From Betaproteobacteria bacterium (GTDB lineage: Bacteria; Pseudomonadota; Gammaproteobacteria; Burkholderiales; Casimicrobiaceae), in the NCBI GenBank assembly GCA_009778785.1, contig WRFN01000002.1, forward strand, positions 62,001 to 126,000: a DNA stretch of 64,000 bases, in the 5' to 3' direction. Positions 34,037 to 42,560 of the stretch are shown one piece after another. Made by a program: the position numbers and the translations under genes. The notes under the pieces are model-generated. The model was not told the origin of the DNA. It saw only the letters and a list, made by a program, of their open reading frames with translations, and did not search any database. Numbering within the stretch: the stretch's first letter is position 1; each line of letters opens with the position of its first letter.

Positions 34037-35485
34037 TCAGGCTTTGGCTGTTTTGGCCGCTTTGGCGTAAGCGGCGGCTTCGGCGCCGGCGATGCGGCCA
34101 AAGGTGATGGTTTCCGAGATCGAGTTGCCGCCCAGCCGATTGGCGCCGTGAACGCCGCCGGTGACTTCTCCGGCGCCGTACAAACCCGGAATCGGTTGCT
34201 CGTCTTTCGCGCGCAGCGCCCGCGTTTTGGTGTCGATTTTGACGCCGCCCATCGTGTAGTGAATCCCCGGCCGAATTTCAATCGCGATGAACTTGGCCGC
34301 TTGAATCGGACGCGGCATGTCGGCGCGCTCGAAGGCTTCGTCTTTTTTCGCCGCCTGATATTCGTTGTATTTCTTGATCGTCGCCGCCAGCGCGTCGCCG
34401 TCGGTGATTCCGCACGCTTTCGCCAATGCTTGCGGCGTTTCGCCTTCCTTGACCAGTTCGAGATGGTAGTAACCTTCGATTTGTTTCAGGCTCTTGCGAA
34501 TTTCCTGATCGAGAATCAGGAAGGCGCTCTTGCCGGTTTGTTGCAGCACCGCCGCCGAGGCTTTGTCGCGCGTCGTCAATTCGTTGACAAAACGCTTGCC
34601 TTCGCGGTTGACCAGAATCGCGCCGTTGCCGCGCACCGCTTCGGTGATCAGAATTTTGCTGCCCGCCGCTTGCGTCGGATGAATCTGGATTTGCTCCATA
34701 TCAATCAGCTTGGCGCCCACCGCCACAGCCAGATCAAGGCCGTCGCCGGTCGCGCCCGGTTGATTGGTGCTGGAAAATCCGGCGTATTCGGGGCGGTACT
34801 TGACGACGCGCTCATGGTTGGCGGAAAAGCCGCCGCTCGCCAACACGATAGTCGGCGCTTGAATTTTGTATTTGCGACCGTTGCGATCTTCGACTTCGAT
34901 GCCGACCACTTTGCCTTGCTTGTCGCTCAGAATTTTCAGCGCTTTGGAACCGGTGCGCACATCGATGTTGCGCTTGATCGCGTTCTGCCGCAGCGTATGC
35001 ACCAGATTGTGGCCGACGGCTTCGCCGCCGACGGGGCGATGGGTGCGGTTGACGCTGGCGCCCGCCATCCGACCCAAATCGGTCATATCGGCGCCAACCG
35101 ACAACAGAAAGTCGATGGAAGCGGACGAGTTCTTGGCGAGAATTTCAACCAGTTGCGGGTTGTTCTTGTTCTGGCCGCCTTTCATCGTGTCGTCGAACAT
35201 GATTTTCCAGTTGTCTTCGACACCTTTTTTCTTTTGTATCACCGTTTCCGCCGCGTTCATGCCGCCCGCCGATAATTGCGTGTTGCCGCCGGTGATCGGC
35301 ATTTTTTCCAGCACGATCACTTTCGCGCCCAAGTCGAACGCGGTGAGCGCGGCCACCAATCCGGCGCCGCCCGAACCGACCACCACCACATCGGCGCTGT
35401 CGTCCTGATGTTTTGCCAAAGTCAGCGGACTCTTTGCCAGCAGCGTTGCCACTGCGCCCATTTTCAATACGTCACGTCGATCCAT
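34037..35485 (-). CDS. flavocytochrome c-type fumarate reductase flavoprotein subunit (Tat-exported)
   Basis: N-terminal MDRRDVLKMGAVATLLAKSPLTLA (twin-Arg-like); DVVVVGSGGAGLVAALTAFDLGAKVIVLEKMPITGGNTQLSAGGMNAAET; HYTMGGVKIDTKTRAL, GLYGAGEVTGGVHGANRLGGNSISETITFGRIAG. Confidence 0.93.
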   Translation of the reverse strand: MDRRDVLKMGAVATLLAKSPLTLAKHQDDSADVVVVGSGGAGLVAALTAFDLGAKVIVLEKMPITGGNTQLSAGGMNAAETVIQKKKGVEDNWKIMFDDTMKGGQNKNNPQLVEILAKNSSASIDFLLSVGADMTDLGRMAGASVNRTHRPVGGEAVGHNLVHTLRQNAIKRNIDVRTGSKALKILSDKQGKVVGIEVEDRNGRKYKIQAPTIVLASGGFSANHERVVKYRPEYAGFSSTNQPGATGDGLDLAVAVGAKLIDMEQIQIHPTQAAGSKILITEAVRGNGAILVNREGKRFVNELTTRDKASAAVLQQTGKSAFLILDQEIRKSLKQIEGYYHLELVKEGETPQALAKACGITDGDALAATIKKYNEYQAAKKDEAFERADMPRPIQAAKFIAIEIRPGIHYTMGGVKIDTKTRALRAKDEQPIPGLYGAGEVTGGVHGANRLGGNSISETITFGRIAGAEAAAYAKAAKTAKA

Positions 35486-35502
35486 GATTTTTTCTCCTCC
35501 AC

Positions 35503-36003
35503 TTATTTCTTGGAAGCGGCTTTATCGGCTTTTGTGTCGGCGCCGCCGGGAATCGGCAGATCAAAACTGGTGTGGCAATACAAACAGTAAGCCTTCGATT
35601 CCTGATGCCCCTGATGGCACGTCGTGCAACCGATTTCCGGGCCGAGATGCGAGGCATGAACATTGATGTCCGGGTTCTTGCTTTTCTTCTTGCTGACCTC
35701 CGCCATCTTGTCGTAGCCGCCGTGGCACATCACACAACTGGCGTTGACTTTACTCGCGGTGTCGTCGGGAATCGGGTTGTCGCGGTGGCACGCCTGACAA
35801 TTCAGTTTCAACTTGTTGACGTGAATCCCCGCCAAATGTGTTTGAGTGGCAACGTCCGTCGTGGCCTTCTTGATTAACTCGGTATCAACGGCGTCCGGCT
35901 TCGTCTGCGTCGCCGCCAAACTCCATCCCGCCACCAACGCCAGCACCGCCGCCAACGCGAGAATGCCAAAGCGTCTCGTTACCTTCTGCATCTTGGAATA
36001 CAT
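35503..36003 (-). CDS. periplasmic tetraheme cytochrome c
   Basis: Start MYSKMQKVTRRFGILALAAVLALVAGWSLA; four CxxCH motifs (CQACH, CVMCH, CTTCH, CLYCH). Confidence 0.93.
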   Translation of the reverse strand: MYSKMQKVTRRFGILALAAVLALVAGWSLAATQTKPDAVDTELIKKATTDVATQTHLAGIHVNKLKLNCQACHRDNPIPDDTASKVNASCVMCHGGYDKMAEVSKKKSKNPDINVHASHLGPEIGCTTCHQGHQESKAYCLYCHTSFDLPIPGGADTKADKAASKK

Positions 36004-36160
36004 GCGAAACCTCCTGCTGTTAGCTCGACCTGAAAAGGCAACCGATGTTACCATCCACAAGTCTCATCATTATAAGAGGCTCCCGTTTCGTATGAGTTCC
36101 CGAAAGCGGATTTTGCATTAAATTACATACCGTTCCATCCGATTGCGATAAGCTTCGCTC

Positions 36161-37342
36161 ATGAATTATTTTTTCCTCATCATCATGCTCACTCTCCAGG
36201 CCGTTCTGGGGACTTATCTGGGTTGGCGTTGCCGCTGGGCGTTCGGAGGCATTCTGCCGTCGTGGCTCATGGCTTGGTACATTTTCTGGCCGATTGTCTT
36301 TTTGATCGTCGCCAGTTTTCCGCTGATTTATTTTCCCGCCCGCCGACTCGGCGTTGAACTGCCGTCGTGGTTGTTTTTCGCGACCGCCATCGTGTTCGGC
36401 GCGCTGGCGATGGCTTTTGCCACGACCCTGATCGTCGATGTGCTGGCGCTGATCGCTCGTCGCCTGCCCTTTCTGCAAAGCCTGTGCTCGCTCGTTCGCC
36501 AGCATCCGCACTACTTGGGATTTTTCGTCTTGGCGCTCGTCGTCGCGCAAGTCGGTTGGGGACTTTACAACGCTTACACGCCGCGCGAGACGTATTACGC
36601 GCTGACCGTTCACAAGCCGCTGAAAAATGGTGAGAAACAACTTCGCATCGTCCAACTTTCCGATCTACACATCAGCCGCTACAGTTCCGTGGCGCTGATG
36701 CAGGAAATGGTGGAGCGCGTCAACCGCTTGCAACCGGACATGATCGTTATCACCGGCGACATCATCGACAGCTCGGTCAAGCCTTACCTCGATCAAGACA
36801 TGCCGCGTCTTCTCAGCGGACTCAAAAGCCGATACGGAGTTTACGCGATTCTTGGCAACCACGAATATTTCGGCGAATCGCCGCAGCACGATGTCGATGC
36901 CTTCACCCGTTCCAACATGCGCGTTCTGCGCGACGACGTTCTTTACCTCGACCAACCGGGGATCACCCTGATCGGGCGCGACGATTGGGCGCGCGGCATT
37001 CGTGCATCGCCTTCGAGCGCTTTGCACGGACGCGCCACGCTGGCGGCGCTGGCAACGCGCGCCGATCCGGCCACGCCGTGGATTCTGCTCGACCACCAGC
37101 CGCGTGAAATCGACGAAGCCATCGCGCAAAAAGTGGATTTACAATTCTCCGGCCACACCCACAACGGCCAGTTTTTCCCGCTCAACCTCGTCGTCAAACT
37201 TTTCTACAAAAAAACATGGGGAATGTTGACGCAAGGGACTTATACTCTCATCGTCTCTTGCGGTTATGGTACTTGGGGGCCGCCGTTGCGACTCCCGGCT
37301 TACGCCGAAATCGTCGTTGCCGACGTTCACTTTCAACCTTGA
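36161..37342 (+). CDS. membrane-anchored metallophosphoesterase
   Basis: N-terminal TM segments; LRIVQLSDLHIS, VITGDIIDS, ILGNHEYF, FSGHTHNGQ. Confidence 0.93.
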   Translation: MNYFFLIIMLTLQAVLGTYLGWRCRWAFGGILPSWLMAWYIFWPIVFLIVASFPLIYFPARRLGVELPSWLFFATAIVFGALAMAFATTLIVDVLALIARRLPFLQSLCSLVRQHPHYLGFFVLALVVAQVGWGLYNAYTPRETYYALTVHKPLKNGEKQLRIVQLSDLHISRYSSVALMQEMVERVNRLQPDMIVITGDIIDSSVKPYLDQDMPRLLSGLKSRYGVYAILGNHEYFGESPQHDVDAFTRSNMRVLRDDVLYLDQPGITLIGRDDWARGIRASPSSALHGRATLAALATRADPATPWILLDHQPREIDEAIAQKVDLQFSGHTHNGQFFPLNLVVKLFYKKTWGMLTQGTYTLIVSCGYGTWGPPLRLPAYAEIVVADVHFQP

Positions 37343-37357
37343 TCCTTCAAAATCATT

Positions 37358-38404
37358 ATGCGCATCGAAACTGAAATCAAACTCGACTTCAAAGACGTTC
37401 TGATCCGTCCCAAACGCTCGACCCTCAACACCCGCTCAGAAGTTGACATCTCGCGAGAATTTTCCTTTCGCCACAACAAGCGTCCCTACCACGGCATTCC
37501 GGTTATCGCCGCCAACATGGACACCGTCGGCACTTTTGAAATGGCAAAAGCGCTGTCCCAACACCAGATGGTCACGGCGCTCCACAAACACTACGAAATT
37601 TCGCAATACGTCGAATTCTTCCGCGCCCTGCCGACGAGTAATGTCGTTTTCTACTCACTGGGAATCAGCGAACGAGACGAAGAAAAATTTCACCAAGTCA
37701 TGCAACAGTTGGGAACGATGTCGGCGATACGCCATGTGTGTGTCGATGCCGCCAACGGTTACACCGAAAAATTCGTCAGCTTCGTGCAGAAAATTCGCAG
37801 CGCCTATCCGGACATTGTGCTGATGGCCGGTAACGTCGTCACCGGCGAAATGACCGAAGAACTCATTCTGGCCGGCGCCGACATCGTCAAAGTCGGCATC
37901 GGGCCGGGCTCGGTGTGCACGACCCGAAAAATGACCGGCGTTGGTTATCCGCAACTGTCCGCCATCATCGAATGCGCCGACGCCGCGCACGGCCTCGAAG
38001 GGCACATCTGCGCCGACGGCGGCTGCACCACCGTCGGCGACATCGCTAAAGCGTTTGGCGGCGGCGCCGACTTCGTGATGATGGGAGGCATGTTCGCCGG
38101 ACACGACGAATGCGGTGGTGAAATCATCGTCCGCGACGAACAAAAATTCGTATGCTTCTACGGCATGAGCAGCAAAACCGCGATGGACAAATACGCCGGA
38201 GGCGTTGCTACCTATCGCGCCGCCGAAGGCAAAGAAGTTTTGATCCCCTACCGTGGCGCCGTCGAAAACACCGCACAGGAAATCCTCGGCGGCGTGCGCT
38301 CGGCCTGTACCTACGTCGGCGCTCGCCGGTTGCGCGAACTTTCCAAACGCACCACCTTTATCCGCGTCACCCAGCAACTCAACGAAGTTTTCGGGAAAAG
38401 TTGA
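37358..38404 (+). CDS. guaC: GMP reductase
   Basis: [113 protein letters not shown]. Confidence 0.96.
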   Translation: MRIETEIKLDFKDVLIRPKRSTLNTRSEVDISREFSFRHNKRPYHGIPVIAANMDTVGTFEMAKALSQHQMVTALHKHYEISQYVEFFRALPTSNVVFYSLGISERDEEKFHQVMQQLGTMSAIRHVCVDAANGYTEKFVSFVQKIRSAYPDIVLMAGNVVTGEMTEELILAGADIVKVGIGPGSVCTTRKMTGVGYPQLSAIIECADAAHGLEGHICADGGCTTVGDIAKAFGGGADFVMMGGMFAGHDECGGEIIVRDEQKFVCFYGMSSKTAMDKYAGGVATYRAAEGKEVLIPYRGAVENTAQEILGGVRSACTYVGARRLRELSKRTTFIRVTQQLNEVFGKS

Positions 38405-38473
38405 TTGAGGAAACCTTCAATCATTCGGGCTGACCTAGAGCAAAACCGAAGGGTCGAAGCCCGCAGTTACACC

Positions 38474-38504
38474 GTTTACCCTTCGACAAGCTCAGGGCGA
38501 ACGA
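38474..38504. repeat. dispersed intergenic repeat (family A) copy
   Basis: CCGTTTACCCTTCGACAAGCTCAGGGCGAACGA. Confidence 0.8.
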
Positions 38505-38679
38505 CTTACTCATTGATCGTGACGCAGATTCGCAAGCGCGACCAGCTCTTGTTTTGATAGTTTCGCGTCAAACCGCAGCGTCCGCTCTGTGCAGGCGCTG
38601 GGGTTTGTCGGGATTCCGCTCCGGCGTGGCCGTTGCTGCTCTTGGCCGCCTTCACCTCACCTCAGTTTGCCCGTGTACC

Positions 38680-38845
38680 GCGCCTGGCGGACTGGTGACG
38701 GCAAGGGACTGCCGCGCGCGCCGCGAACCATGCTCGCGGCGTACTCTTGAAGCCGGACGAAGGCCCGCGGGTGGGCCAGCTACATCGGCTGGGCGGGTTG
38801 TGAAAGAACGGTTCTTCAGTACTTAGCGCGATCGCCAAGTATTGA
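38680..38845. other. dense cluster of consecutive short perfect hairpins, unexplained intergenic DNA
   Basis: In order: ACCGC..GCGG; GGCA-AGGGAC-TGCC; CCGCGA-ACCATGC-TCGCGG; GGCCC-GCGGGT-GGGCC; CCAGC-TACATCG-GCTGG; AAGAACGGTTCTT; TACTTaGCG-CGAT-CGCcAAGTA. Confidence 0.5.
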
Positions 38846-38909
38846 TTATAGGGTTCGGTTCATGGGTTGGTTGTCGAGTTTCGTAGGTTTGGTTCCACTA
38901 CCATCCATA

Positions 38910-39251
38910 TCACACAGATTTTAGTTCATCAATACACGAAATGACTTCATCAATATTTTTTTTGAAAATTATATTAACTTCTTGAATTAATTCTGTTTTT
39001 GAAAAGGATTCTGTATTACCCAACTTAAATTTCACAATATTTCCATAGATCAATATGTCAATCGTTTCCGAATAGAAGCCATTAGATTGATCGCAATATT
39101 CACAATACAAGCGTTGGTCATCATCATCACGGGAAATTGACAAATAACCACCAATATCAGACCATTTTGTAAACAGCGAGATCAGTCCTTCGTCATCATC
39201 AATGATGACCTCAGAAATTTTAGCCTCAAAAGTTACTTGCATCCCGACCAC
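38910..39251 (-). CDS. candidate immunity protein for the adjacent RHS-CT toxin
   Basis: 113-aa acidic ORF ([46 protein letters not shown]...) overlapping the toxin stop; AT-rich; gene order toxin then small ORF is typical of polymorphic toxin loci. Confidence 0.6.
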   Translation of the reverse strand: MVGMQVTFEAKISEVIIDDDEGLISLFTKWSDIGGYLSISRDDDDQRLYCEYCDQSNGFYSETIDILIYGNIVKFKLGNTESFSKTELIQEVNIIFKKNIDEVISCIDELKSV

Positions 39252-39947
39252 CCCTTCCCACCTTTTTTGATGGTATTTAATTCTTCCCGGTTAAAAGTAA
39301 TTGATTTTCCGTTGTTGTTTACAACAAGTTCATCGAGATTAAGCGCGCGTCCCATTGTTTTGATATCGCCTTTACAGTACGGACAGGCTGATTGTCCCTC
39401 AATTGTAAGAATGCCACGTCCACCACTCAATCCAGCATTTTGAGCCTTTGTCATTGCTTCAATTTCTGCGTGCATATCTGCGGTATTGGTATTAGAACCC
39501 CTTAATCCAGGTGTGGTTTCACCTGATACCCTAGAAGATCGATCAGTAGGATTTGTGCCTGTAAAAACTTGCCCATTCATTTCAAACGTTGCGTCAACAA
39601 TAGCCCACCCCCACGGATCAATCCAAGCAATAGGATTGGGAGCGTAACTGCCAAGATTGCCCCCCCCCGCCAGTCCAATCGGATCAGGCGATACCCCCCC
39701 AATATCCGGGTCATAGTACCTGAACGTGTTGTAGTACAGCCCTGTGTCGCGGTCAAGGTACTGCCCCCTGAAACCGGATGAACTGCTCGGTCTGCTTGCT
39801 CCACGCGCTTTCTTCGTTAGCCGCCGTCAGCGGCAGCACCCGCAACGCCTCGCGCTCGGCAATAATTTTACTCCGATGTGCCTTCAGCCGCGCACGCGCC
39901 AGATAAATGTTGGCTAGCTGTTGAGTTGCAATGATTGTTCCCGGCAA
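39233..39947 (-). pseudogene. RHS-family polymorphic toxin C-terminal fragment with deaminase-like toxin domain (N-terminal RHS core missing, frameshifted)
   Basis: Minus strand: ...EQTEQ(F)IRFQG [+1 G at 39764-39768] [70 protein letters not shown]...MHAEIEAM...[24 protein letters not shown]...[14 protein letters not shown] hallmark followed by HAE...CxxC deaminase-type motifs. Confidence 0.85.
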
Positions 39948-40008
39948 TTCGGGACGCTGGAGGCTGGTAGTGCAGTGCCGCGTGAGAACTGATGATAAGC
40001 CAGAAGAT

Positions 40009-40084
40009 TGGCGTCCCCAGGGGGAGTCGAACCCCCGTTACCGCCGTGAAAGGGCGATGTCCTAGGCCTCTAGACGATGGGGAC
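40009..40084 (-). tRNA. tRNA-Glu (TTC)
   Basis: Minus strand GTCCCCATCGTCTAGAGGCCTAGGACATCGCCCTTTCACGGCGGTAACGGGGGTTCGACTCCCCCTGGGGACGCCA; anticodon TTC, encoded CCA. Confidence 0.97.
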
Positions 40085-40204
40085 CTGGACTTTTGCGACA
40101 ACTCAGGAAGGTTGGCCATCCCCGTTCGCAAAGGTTGTGAATTATAGCGAGTCAAGCGAAAAGACGCAAGGGCTTTTCATTGACACGATCAGATCATTAT
40201 ATGA

Positions 40205-40289
40205 TGGTACCGACGATGAGACTCGAACTCACACGGCTTTCGCCACTGCCCCCTCAAGACAGCGTGTCTACCAATTTCACCACGTCGGC
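40205..40289 (-). tRNA. tRNA-Leu (GAG)
   Basis: Minus strand GCCGACGTGGTGAAATTGGTAGACACGCTGTCTTGAGGGGGCAGTGGCGAAAGCCGTGTGAGTTCGAGTCTCATCGTCGGTACCA; long variable arm. Confidence 0.96.
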
Positions 40290-40325
40290 GTTGTTCGTTT
40301 TCAAGAGCGCGATTGTAGCGTTTTT

Positions 40326-40844
40326 TTACGACTTCGGCGCTGTCTTTCCTTTAGTTTTTTCCTGCGGCGACGATGTTGTCGGTGATGTTGCCGGCGTAGC
40401 GGGAACATCGTTAGCGGCGGGCGCTGCGCTAGTGGTTCCAGCAGCAGGAATGGCGCTGCTGGTAGTTGCTCCGGTAGCGGGTGCAACCGGAACGTCAGCA
40501 GGTTGTGCCGGTTTGGTTTCCGCCGGCGGCGTAGCCGATTGCTCTGCCGGTTGGGTAGTCGGCGCGACACGATCCATGATGCTGCCGCCGATGGTTCCGC
40601 CGGAATGTTGCGCGCTGTAGTAAGTCAGGCCGAGGCTCGTGACGAAGAAGACTGTCGCCAGCGCCGCCGTTGTCCGCGACAGAAAGTTGGCCGAGCCTGC
40701 CGAACCGAAAATGCTGCCGGAAGCGCCGCCGCCGAACGCCGCGCCCATGTCGGCGCCCTTGCCGTGCTGCATCAGCACAAAACCGCAAATCGCTATGGCG
40801 ACTATAATGTGTACAACCCACAAAACGTTTTCCAGATATCCCAT
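40326..40844 (-). CDS. secG: preprotein translocase subunit SecG with long Ala/Pro/Thr tail
   Basis: MGYLENVLWVVHIIVAIAICGFVLMQHGKGADMGAAFGGGASGSIFGSAGSANFLSRTTAALATVFFVTSLGLTYYS; downstream of tpiA. Confidence 0.95.
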   Translation of the reverse strand: MGYLENVLWVVHIIVAIAICGFVLMQHGKGADMGAAFGGGASGSIFGSAGSANFLSRTTAALATVFFVTSLGLTYYSAQHSGGTIGGSIMDRVAPTTQPAEQSATPPAETKPAQPADVPVAPATGATTSSAIPAAGTTSAAPAANDVPATPATSPTTSSPQEKTKGKTAPKS

Positions 40845-40856
40845 CTTTCACTCCAT

Positions 40857-41600
40857 TCAAGCCCGTGCGGCCTGAGCAATCTCTAAAAATTCTTCAGCGT
40901 TGAGCGATGCGCCACCTACCAGCGCGCCGTCAACGTTGGCAATGTTCAACAACGTCTTGGCGTTGCTCGCTTTGACGCTTCCGCCGTACAGCAAGCGGGC
41001 ATTCGCCGCGCCCGCCCGTTCCAGTTGTTCGCGCAGCAAGGCGTGAACCTCGCGCACGTCTTCTTCGCTCGCGGCCAAGCCGGTGCCGATCGCCCAGACC
41101 GGCTCGTAAGCAACGACCATATGACGCTTCGTTTCCGTTGAGACGTGAACCAGTACCGCCGCCAACTGCCGCGTCACCACTTGCGCCGTCTCCCCGCGTT
41201 CGCGCTCGGACAGTGTTTCGCCGACGCAAACGATGGGCGTGATTCCCGCCGCTGCCGCCGCCTGCACTTTGCGAGCAACGGTGGCATCGTCTTCGCCGTA
41301 AAGGCTGCGCCGTTCGGAGTGCCCGACGATAACGCAACTGCATCCGAAGTCGGTCAGCATCGCCGCCGACACTTCGCCGGTAAACGCGCCTTTGGCGTGT
41401 TCGCTGACGTTCTGCGCGCCCCAAGCGATGGCGCTGCCCTGCAACGCTTGTTGCGCTTGCGCCAGATACGGGAACGGCACGCACACCGCCAAAGCAACAT
41501 CGGATCGGCAACCCGCCTTCAGCGCGGCAAGGCGCGCGGCGTTTTCCTGCACACTGCCGTGCAGCTTCCAGTTTCCGACGATGTATTTGGCAGCAGCCAT
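40857..41600 (-). CDS. tpiA: triosephosphate isomerase
   Basis: MAAAKYIVGNWKLHGS; GAQNVSEHAKGAFTGEVSAAML; VIVGHSERR; AYEPVWAIGTGLAAS; LLYGGSVKASN. Confidence 0.97.
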   Translation of the reverse strand: MAAAKYIVGNWKLHGSVQENAARLAALKAGCRSDVALAVCVPFPYLAQAQQALQGSAIAWGAQNVSEHAKGAFTGEVSAAMLTDFGCSCVIVGHSERRSLYGEDDATVARKVQAAAAAGITPIVCVGETLSERERGETAQVVTRQLAAVLVHVSTETKRHMVVAYEPVWAIGTGLAASEEDVREVHALLREQLERAGAANARLLYGGSVKASNAKTLLNIANVDGALVGGASLNAEEFLEIAQAARA

Positions 41601-41850
41601 CAACCTTCCCGTTTCAGAAAACCAGATATTATACACACTGAACGTGGATCTACGCACTCTTAAGTGGGCGGGAAGTGTAGAGCCGCCCCCAAGAAACGGT
41701 TCAACAACCCTGAAAAACCACAACCCGTTGTTGTGGGCTAAGCCCTGTCGTCAACACTATTGACATATCTCGCCCTCTTGGTTATCTTCCTTCGCGTCAT
41801 GACAAAGGCTTTCGCCTTTGCGCTTTCGAGAAATTTCACAGAAGAGGAAG

Positions 41851-42396
41851 ATGATGTTGAGTGGTCGTTCTCGCGGTTTCACTCTGGTCGAGGCCGTGAT
41901 CATCTTGGCGCTGGTGGCGGGCGCGCTAACGATGGCGGTTCCGGCGATGAACAACTGGCTGACCAAAAGCCACCAGCACAATCTGGCCAATGCCATCGCC
42001 CACTCGATCTCTCGCGCCCGCACCGAGTCGATCAAGCGCAATAGCCGCGTCACCATCTGCATTTCTTCCGATCAACAAACTTGTACCCAAAGCGGCGACT
42101 GGGCACAAGGGTGGATCATCTTTTCCGACATCGGCAGCAGCCGCACGCTCGAAGCAGGCGACGAGATCATCTACTATGAATCGGGCGACACTTCGCATCG
42201 AATTACGGCAACCGGCAACCAGCACATCAAGAGCTATTCCTCATTCGTCAGTTCCGGCAAATCGCGACTATTGAGCGGCGCGCTGCAAGCGGGAACTATC
42301 ACGGTTTGCGCGCCGGGGCAAAACGCCACGACTGTCGTTCTGGCTGCCACCGGTCGCGTTACCGTCACATACACCACGACGCCGTGCAGTTCGTAA
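41851..42396 (+). CDS. GspH/FimT-type pseudopilin (orphan)
   Basis: Type IV prepilin motif RGFTLVEAVIILALVAGALTMAVPAMNNWL; RARTESIKRNSRVTICISSD...CTQSGDWAQGWIIF. Confidence 0.88.
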   Translation: MMLSGRSRGFTLVEAVIILALVAGALTMAVPAMNNWLTKSHQHNLANAIAHSISRARTESIKRNSRVTICISSDQQTCTQSGDWAQGWIIFSDIGSSRTLEAGDEIIYYESGDTSHRITATGNQHIKSYSSFVSSGKSRLLSGALQAGTITVCAPGQNATTVVLAATGRVTVTYTTTPCSS

Positions 42397-42506
42397 GAAA
42401 GCACGCCGCACCATGTATATTGCCGACGCCCCCAAAGAACTCAGCACCCCTTTGCAAAAAGCGAAAGAAGAAAAATCAGAGTAAAACTCTGGAACAAAAC
42501 TGCCAT

Positions 42507-42537
42507 AAAAAAACCAGAGCATCACTCTGGTTTTTTT
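42507..42537. terminator. bidirectional terminator between convergent fimT-like and NMO genes
   Basis: AAAAAAACCAGAG-CATCA-CTCTGGTTTTTTT. Confidence 0.85.
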
Positions 42538-42560
42538 GGATGAATCTCAAGCCATTGCCT

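Noticed and set aside
38554-38826. 90-aa plus-strand ORF (MIVSRQTAASALCRRWGL...)
   Set aside because: Cys/Arg-rich with no domain; covers the hairpin cluster, so non-coding structure is the better explanation.
39577-39804. 75-aa minus [17 protein letters not shown]...
   Set aside because: Wrong reading frame across the RHS core; the RHS frame ([21 protein letters not shown]) explains this DNA.
41718-41736. Hairpin CCACAAC/GTTGTGG upstream of the fimT-like gene
   Set aside because: Short palindrome in a divergent promoter region; could be an operator but nothing more can be supported.
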